DNA of 64,000 nt from Cellvibrionales bacterium UBA7375 (GTDB lineage Bacteria; Pseudomonadota; Gammaproteobacteria; Pseudomonadales; Porticoccaceae): positions 1-64,000 of the forward strand of contig CATAJQ010000012.1 in the NCBI GenBank assembly GCA_949487135.1. Reading direction: 5' to 3'. This document shows, piece after piece, positions 60,980 to 64,000 of the stretch (position 1 is its first letter; each line of letters begins with the position of its first letter). Position numbers and translations under genes: made by a program. Below the pieces are notes generated by a model that saw nothing but the letters and a program-made list of their open reading frames with translations, was not told the origin of the DNA and made no database searches.

Positions 60980-61396
60980 ATGTTCAAATTACATGAAAGA
61001 TTAGATCAAGACTGCCTTTTAGTGGGTCAGTTTGAGTTGTGCTTGTTGCTTATCAGTCGCGATGCAAACTACCCTTGGTTAATTCTGGTGCCAAAGCGCG
61101 AAGGTATATCAGAAATTCATCAATTGGAAGCTAGTGACAGACAGCAGTTGTTAGAAGAATCATGCGTTTTATCTCAGGCAATGACCGAACTATTTGCGCC
61201 GGATAAGCTTAATGTTGCTGCGCTGGGTAATGTTGTGCCGCAGCTGCATATACATCATATTGCCCGCTATCATTCAGATGCCGCATGGCCACAGCCCATC
61301 TGGGGAGTAGTTGCCGCTGATGAGTATGATCCTGATATGTTGAGCGCACGCTGTGAAAACCTTCGTCAGCGCCTAAAATCCCGCGGGTTAAGATAG
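60980..61396 (+). CDS. HIT-family hydrolase-like protein
   Basis: A 138-residue histidine-triad protein. The motif reads PQLHIHHIARY, with His90, His92 and His93. The usual spacing is H-x-H-x-H; here the third His is one place early, a variant I recall in a gammaproteobacterial subgroup, so it may still act as a nucleotide hydrolase. YPWLILVPKREGISEIHQL and NVAALGNVVPQ are family-typical. I chose ATG 60980 over TTG 60968. It diverges from proS. Confidence 0.88.
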   Translation: MFKLHERLDQDCLLVGQFELCLLLISRDANYPWLILVPKREGISEIHQLEASDRQQLLEESCVLSQAMTELFAPDKLNVAALGNVVPQLHIHHIARYHSDAAWPQPIWGVVAADEYDPDMLSARCENLRQRLKSRGLR

Positions 61397-61567
61397 TTAA
61401 TATCGAAGAAAAACCTAATATCTCATATTAAAACTGATTTTTTGACCAAGTTGTCTGCATTTTCGGCATAAACTGCTGTGCTAGATACTCGCCACACAGG
61501 GTAGCTGATGTATAATGCAACGCTTTTTATTTTGTAAGACACAATATCAAGTGTAGGAAAACCGTGT

Positions 61568-61792
61568 ATGCCAATTTATGAATATCTTTGTGAGGCCTGC
61601 GGGCATCGACAAGAGGCATTGCAAAAAATAAGTGATAGCCCGCTGACAGACTGCGAAGCCTGTCATCAACCGAAATTAAAAAAAATGATTTCTGCGGCTG
61701 GTTTTAGATTGAGTGGCAGCGGTTGGTATGAGACTGATTTTAAGGGCTCTAAAAAGAAGAATTTAACGAGTGACTCTGGTAGTGATAGCTAG
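61568..61792 (+). CDS. FmdB-family zinc-ribbon protein
   Basis: A 74-residue protein starting MPIYEYLCEACGH, with a second cysteine pair CEACHQPKLKKM, together forming a zinc ribbon. The rest is short, and polar and serine-rich. FmdB was named as a putative regulator, but its general role is unknown. It is found immediately before aspS in many gammaproteobacteria, as here (61 bp). A TATAAT box lies at 61511-61516 upstream. Confidence 0.92.
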   Translation: MPIYEYLCEACGHRQEALQKISDSPLTDCEACHQPKLKKMISAAGFRLSGSGWYETDFKGSKKKNLTSDSGSDS

Positions 61793-61853
61793 AGCGCTAT
61801 ATTGAGGCGGCGCCTAATAAGGCACCCAAATTGATAATAAGGATTAAAGACTA

Positions 61854-63632
61854 ATGCAACGAACAACCTATTGCGGGCTGGTAACAACAGCTCATCTCGA
61901 ACAGGAGATCACCCTCTATGGATGGGTAGATCGTCGTCGTGATCATGGTGGTGTAATTTTCCTCGATCTTCGTGATAGAGAGGGTATTGTTCAGGTGGTA
62001 TTTGATCCTGATGCAGGTGATTTCTTCGAGCAGGCGGACCGGGTAAGATCTGAATATGTACTAAAGGTTACCGGTAAGGTTAGAGCGCGAAGTGAAGCTA
62101 CGGTTAACCCTAATATGGCTACGGGCCAAATTGAAGTCTATGGAACCCAGCTAGACATCCTTAATAGTGCCGCTACACCGCCATTCCAGATGGATGAGCA
62201 TATTACAGTAGGGGAAGATGTTCGCCTTAAGCATCGTTATATGGATTTGCGTCGCACTGACATGCAAAATAGCCTGCGTTTTCGCTCAAAGGTAACCAAC
62301 TCTATTCGTAACTACCTCGATGAGCATGGGTTTTTAGATATAGAAACCCCGATTATGACTCGCGCAACCCCTGAGGGTGCTCGCGACTATTTGATCCCAT
62401 CGCGCACCCATCCGGGGCAATTTTTTGCCATGCCTCAATCACCACAGCTGTTTAAGCAGTTACTAATGGTGGCCGGCTTTGATCGCTACTATCAAATCGC
62501 TAAATGTTTCCGCGATGAAGATTTGCGTGCCGATCGTCAGCCAGAATTTACTCAGATTGATATTGAAGCTTCTTTTATTGATGAAGAAGAAATTATGTCA
62601 ATTACAGAAACTATGATTAGCAATATTTTTGCTGAGCATAAGGGTGTGGAGTTCGATAAATTCCCAAGAATGACCTATGCCGAAGCCATGGATCGCTTTG
62701 GATCAGATAAGCCTGATCTTAGAATCCCTCTAGAGTTAGTTGAGATCAAAGATCTGCTTAAAGATATCGAATTTAAAGTATTCGCTGGACCTGCCAATGA
62801 CCCAGCATGTCGTGTTACCGCGCTTAAAGTACCAGGTGGTTCAGAAATATCGCGCAAACAAATTGATGAATATACTAAATTTGTCGGTATCTATGGTGCA
62901 AAAGGCTTAGCTTGGATAAAGGTCAATGCCATTGAAAACGGTATTGAAGGTTTGCAGTCGCCCATTATTAAGTTCCTCGGTGATGAGGTAACTATGAATA
63001 TTATGCAGCGTCTAGAAGCCAAGAATGGCGATATTGTATTCTTCGGTGCCGACAAATCCTCCGTTGTTTCAGAAGCGCTAGGCGCACTGCGTTGTAAAGT
63101 TGGGCATGATCTCAATCTTTATACCTGCGACTGGGCGCCGATGTGGGTCATCGACTTCCCAATGTTTGAAACAACTGACAGTGGTGCACTAACGCCATTG
63201 CACCATCCATTCACAGCGCCATCATGTGATGCTCAAGCGCTTAAGGATAATCCTGCAGAAGCCCTATCTAAAGCCTACGACATGGTGCTCAATGGTGTAG
63301 AGTTAGGTGGTGGATCAATTCGTATTCACGACCAAGATATGCAGGCGGTAGTATTCAATGTGTTAGGTATTAGCGAAGCTGAGCAACAAGAGAAATTTGG
63401 CTTCCTACTCGACGCTTTGCAATATGGTGCGCCACCTCATGGTGGTTTGGCCTTTGGTTTAGATCGTTTGATTATGTTGATGGTGGGTGCAGAATCCATT
63501 CGCGATGTTATTGCATTTCCTAAAACACAATCAGCGGCCTGTTTGATGACCGATGCCCCAGGTGCAGTTGAAGTGGCACAGCTTCGCGATCTAAATATCA
63601 GATTGCGCAATAAAGAAAAACAAGAAAGCTAG
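61854..63632 (+). CDS. aspS: Aspartyl-tRNA synthetase
   Basis: A 592-residue class II synthetase of bacterial type. It has the N-terminal anticodon-binding OB fold ([22 protein letters not shown]), motif 2 ([23 protein letters not shown]), the bacterial GAD insertion domain (about 285-420), and motif 3 ([15 protein letters not shown]). AAGGA precedes the ATG. The order fmdB-aspS-yebC is conserved. Confidence 0.97.
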   Translation: MQRTTYCGLVTTAHLEQEITLYGWVDRRRDHGGVIFLDLRDREGIVQVVFDPDAGDFFEQADRVRSEYVLKVTGKVRARSEATVNPNMATGQIEVYGTQLDILNSAATPPFQMDEHITVGEDVRLKHRYMDLRRTDMQNSLRFRSKVTNSIRNYLDEHGFLDIETPIMTRATPEGARDYLIPSRTHPGQFFAMPQSPQLFKQLLMVAGFDRYYQIAKCFRDEDLRADRQPEFTQIDIEASFIDEEEIMSITETMISNIFAEHKGVEFDKFPRMTYAEAMDRFGSDKPDLRIPLELVEIKDLLKDIEFKVFAGPANDPACRVTALKVPGGSEISRKQIDEYTKFVGIYGAKGLAWIKVNAIENGIEGLQSPIIKFLGDEVTMNIMQRLEAKNGDIVFFGADKSSVVSEALGALRCKVGHDLNLYTCDWAPMWVIDFPMFETTDSGALTPLHHPFTAPSCDAQALKDNPAEALSKAYDMVLNGVELGGGSIRIHDQDMQAVVFNVLGISEAEQQEKFGFLLDALQYGAPPHGGLAFGLDRLIMLMVGAESIRDVIAFPKTQSAACLMTDAPGAVEVAQLRDLNIRLRNKEKQES

Positions 63633-63654
63633 AATATATTGTTGGAGATAACAT

Positions 63655-64000
63655 ATGGCAGGTCATAGTAAATGGGCCAATATAAAACACCGCAAAGCAG
63701 CACAGGATGCCAAGCGCGGTAAAATATTCACCAAAATAATTCGAGAATTAGTGGTGGCGGCAAAAGCCGGTGGCCCCAATCCAGAAGATAACCCACGTTT
63801 GAGAGCGGGTGTGGATAAAGCGCTGGGTGCCAATATGAAACGCGATACAATCGATAAAGCAATCGCGCGTGGTGCTGGTGCTGGTGAAGGTGAAAACTAT
63901 GATGAAATCACCTATGAGGGCTATGCGCCGGGTGGTATCGCAGTGCTTGTTGAATGTATGACAGATAATCGCAACAGAACGGTTGGTGAAGTGCGTCACG
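63655..64000 (+). CDS. yebC: YebC/PmpR-family regulator, N-terminal part
   Basis: The first 115 codons of a gene that runs off the window. It starts [23 protein letters not shown], the hallmark of the family, followed by [28 protein letters not shown] and [14 protein letters not shown]. Members were first described as DNA-binding regulators, and more recently as factors that help ribosomes pass proline stretches. It lies 22 bp after aspS, with TTGGAGA before the ATG. In many relatives ruvC follows; that would be beyond this window. Confidence 0.95.
   Translation, partial: MAGHSKWANIKHRKAAQDAKRGKIFTKIIRELVVAAKAGGPNPEDNPRLRAGVDKALGANMKRDTIDKAIARGAGAGEGENYDEITYEGYAPGGIAVLVECMTDNRNRTVGEVRH

Overview
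This 64 kb window is a dense, almost entirely chromosomal stretch of a gammaproteobacterium. The base composition is moderately AT-rich. Three gene orders match those familiar from Pseudomonas, Cellvibrio and relatives: tig-clpP-clpX-lon-hup-ppiD; leuCDB-asd-fimV-truA-trpF-accD-folC-SPOR-cvpA-purF-metZ; and ffs-dnaX-ybaB-recR-rnd-ycgL-ycgN. Together with the low GC, this suggests a small-genome marine lineage of the Cellvibrionales/Porticoccaceae (SAR92-like) type. That assignment is an inference from gene order and composition, not from a marker-gene search.

Layout. Bases 1-500 hold the tail of a sulfotransferase-like gene, then a 435-bp gene-free stretch with a tRNA-Ser-like 3' end and a terminator; this may be the edge of a genomic island. 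Next come a lipoprotein and a MAPEG membrane protein. Bases 1686-6902 (minus) form a catabolic cluster: fadH, flavin reductase, HMG-CoA lyase, a eukaryotic-type HisA and an aldo/keto reductase. It diverges from a TetR regulator. Bases 7784-16303 hold tRNA-Leu(UAG), then the trigger factor/ClpP/ClpX/Lon/HU/PpiD proteostasis block. Bases 16437-26704 hold mltD (minus), a methyltransferase, rnhA, dnaQ, hrpA, mlaA and a two-gene phosphatase/anti-sigma-antagonist module. Bases 26714-40830 hold a LysR regulator diverging from leucine biosynthesis and the long leu-to-metZ housekeeping block. Bases 40892-46613 hold msrA and a complete oligopeptide ABC importer (minus). Bases 46762-54728 hold the SRP RNA, dnaX, ybaB, recR, rnd, ycgL, ycgN, a small membrane protein, fadD, ubiX and a yhbP-like gene. 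Bases 54729-60873 (minus) run proS-pxpA-pxpB-pxpC-dat-alr as one head-to-tail series. The window closes with a HIT protein, an FmdB-type zinc ribbon, aspS and the start of yebC.

Most genes are core metabolism or information processing. The observations I consider most worth following are: the eukaryotic-type HisA inside a degradative cluster; a perfect A-AAA-AAG slippery site in dnaX followed at once by a -1 frame stop; a SpoIIE-type phosphatase whose receiver domain lacks the phosphoacceptor Asp; a TTGACA-C-TGTCAA palindrome between fadH and tetR that is also a promoter -35 box, with a probably leaderless tetR; a perfect 10-bp-arm palindrome in the hup leader; and the possible tRNA-Ser island scar at the left edge. 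I found no CRISPR array, insertion sequence, prophage or obvious defence system.
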